A stretch of DNA of 64,000 nt from Pseudomonas fluorescens (GTDB taxonomy: Bacteria; Pseudomonadota; Gammaproteobacteria; Pseudomonadales; Pseudomonadaceae), in NCBI RefSeq assembly GCF_001648775.1, contig NZ_LVEJ01000026.1:152204-216203 (forward strand). Reading direction: 5' to 3'. How positions within the stretch are numbered: the first letter of the stretch is position 1; each line of letters starts with the position of its first letter. Shown here piece by piece: positions 63,146 through 64,000 of this stretch. The position numbers were made by a program, and so were the translations under genes. The notes under the pieces were generated by a model, which was not told where the DNA came from, made no database searches, and saw only the letters and a list, made by a program, of their open reading frames with translations.

Positions 63146-64000
63146 AGACGCGGGCCTCCCTCAAGCGGCACGGCTTTGATGGTTGCACGGGGGTCCGAAG
63201 CCGGAACCGAACTTGGAACCCCTTGCGCCGCCGTCGGCAACTGCGGCGCCTGCATGTCCGGCATCGCCCAGCTGCGTTCCGGTTGCAAACCGCCCTGGGC
63301 GCGGCGCATGAAGTCGTAGCGATTGAGGGTGATGCTGCGCCCCGCTTCGCTGTCGCGGATGATGTACGGCCGCAGGAACACCATCAGATTGGTCTTGGTA
63401 ATCGCCCGACGTTCGTTGCGAAACAGTGCGCCGATGCCCGGCAGGCTGCCCAGCCACGGCACCGCGTCATTGCTCTGGCTGTAACCGTCCTGCAGCAAGC
63501 CACCAAGGACCATGATCTGCCCGTCATCCAGCAGGATGCTGGTATCGATCGCGCGTTTGTTGGTGACAATCCCCGCAGAATTGGCACTGGCCGAAGCCCG
63601 CTCGTCAATGCTGCTGACTTCCTGATAGATATCGAGCTTCACCGTGCCGCCCTCGGAAATCTGCGGGCGCACATTGAGCTTCAAGCCAACCTCTTCACGG
63701 GTCACCGTCTGGAACGGGTTGTTGCTGGTGCCCCCGCCGCCAGTCACGTAACTGCCGCTGACAAACGGAATGGTCTGCCCAACAAAAATACTTGCCGCTT
63801 CGTTATCGAGGGTCAGCAGGTTCGGCGTCGACAGCACGTTGGTGCCGCCCTTGCTCTTCAACGCCCGGGCCAGCACTTTCAGGTCAAGAATCTTGCCGAT
63901 GCCGGGAATATCGACGGTGCCGTTGACGTAACCCAGGTTCAAACCCTGCGGCAACACATCGATGCTGGTCTTGCCGTTAGTGTTGATGCCCGAACCACCC
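63142..64000 (-). CDS. gspD: Type II secretion secretin GspD, C-terminal part
   Basis: The reading frame continues past the window edge; the internal GTG at 63957 is not the start. The secretin domain is clear (VLSTPNLLTLDNEAASIFVG; VGLKLNVRPQISEGGTVKLD; ILLDDGQIMVLGGLLQDGYS; MVFLRPYIIRD) with a Pro-rich tail. It forms the outer-membrane channel. Order D-E-F on the minus strand. Confidence 0.93.
   Translation of the reverse strand, partial: GGSGINTNGKTSIDVLPQGLNLGYVNGTVDIPGIGKILDLKVLARALKSKGGTNVLSTPNLLTLDNEAASIFVGQTIPFVSGSYVTGGGGTSNNPFQTVTREEVGLKLNVRPQISEGGTVKLDIYQEVSSIDERASASANSAGIVTNKRAIDTSILLDDGQIMVLGGLLQDGYSQSNDAVPWLGSLPGIGALFRNERRAITKTNLMVFLRPYIIRDSEAGRSITLNRYDFMRRAQGGLQPERSWAMPDMQAPQLPTAAQGVPSSVPASDPRATIKAVPLEGGPRL

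Overview
The window looks like chromosome of a Pseudomonas fluorescens-group bacterium. The evidence is the high GC content, the many REP/REPIN repeats with a GTGGGAGCGAG head, and closest recognisable relatives that are Pseudomonas proteins (MnxG-type oxidase, MexT-like regulator, Udh, Pel). No tRNA, rRNA, prophage, transposase or CRISPR array was found.

Layout. (1) 1-11.1 kb is a metal-oxidation and secretion block. A giant MnxG-type multicopper oxidase (minus strand) is followed by a secreted beta-propeller protein that runs off the left edge. Upstream lie a lytic transglycosylase, a two-gene type II secretion set (gspG-gspF) and a secreted Gly-rich/His-Asp repeat protein. The oxidase has a consensus sigma54 promoter below a large inverted repeat. 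(2) 11.4-37.5 kb is ordinary accessory metabolism and regulation: LysR, AraC, GlxA and winged-helix/ATPase regulators, esterases, an MscS-cNMP channel, a DoxX/ABM/amidohydrolase/YcaC operon, an Ig-like repeat protein, pirin, an MFS transporter, a quinone oxidoreductase and an ABC exporter. (3) 37.6-44.4 kb is a complete RNA-repair locus. It contains divergent sigma54 activator rtcR, a Ro60 orthologue (rsr), two unlisted tandem Y RNAs (one with a permuted tRNA-like module), rtcB, a predicted nucleotidyltransferase and rtcA. It has a sigma54 promoter in front and an intrinsic terminator behind. (4) 44.8-60.3 kb is a pectin/galacturonate locus: GH28 exo-polygalacturonase, a tautomerase, a Dpp/Opp-type ABC importer with two duplicated binding proteins, an enolase-superfamily enzyme, a KdgM porin, uronate dehydrogenase, an SMP-30 lactonase, a FadR/GntR regulator and a PL1 pectate lyase. 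A shared palindrome TTGTCGTACAA marks the promoter regions. (5) 60.5-64 kb holds gspF, gspE and the 3' part of gspD, next to the pectate lyase.

How the parts fit. Pectate lyase and GH28 would cut pectin outside the cell or in the periplasm. KdgM and the ABC system would import the products. Udh and the lactonase/enolase enzymes would send galacturonate into the oxidative aldarate route, under the GntR-type regulator. The Gsp DEF genes may export the secreted enzymes. The rsr-Y RNA-rtcBA operon would be switched on by RtcR, whose CARF-like domain senses RNA damage. The most interesting content is the pair of Y RNAs and the nucleotidyltransferase in the rtc operon, the sigma54 control of mnxG, and a REPIN translated in frame inside a regulator gene.
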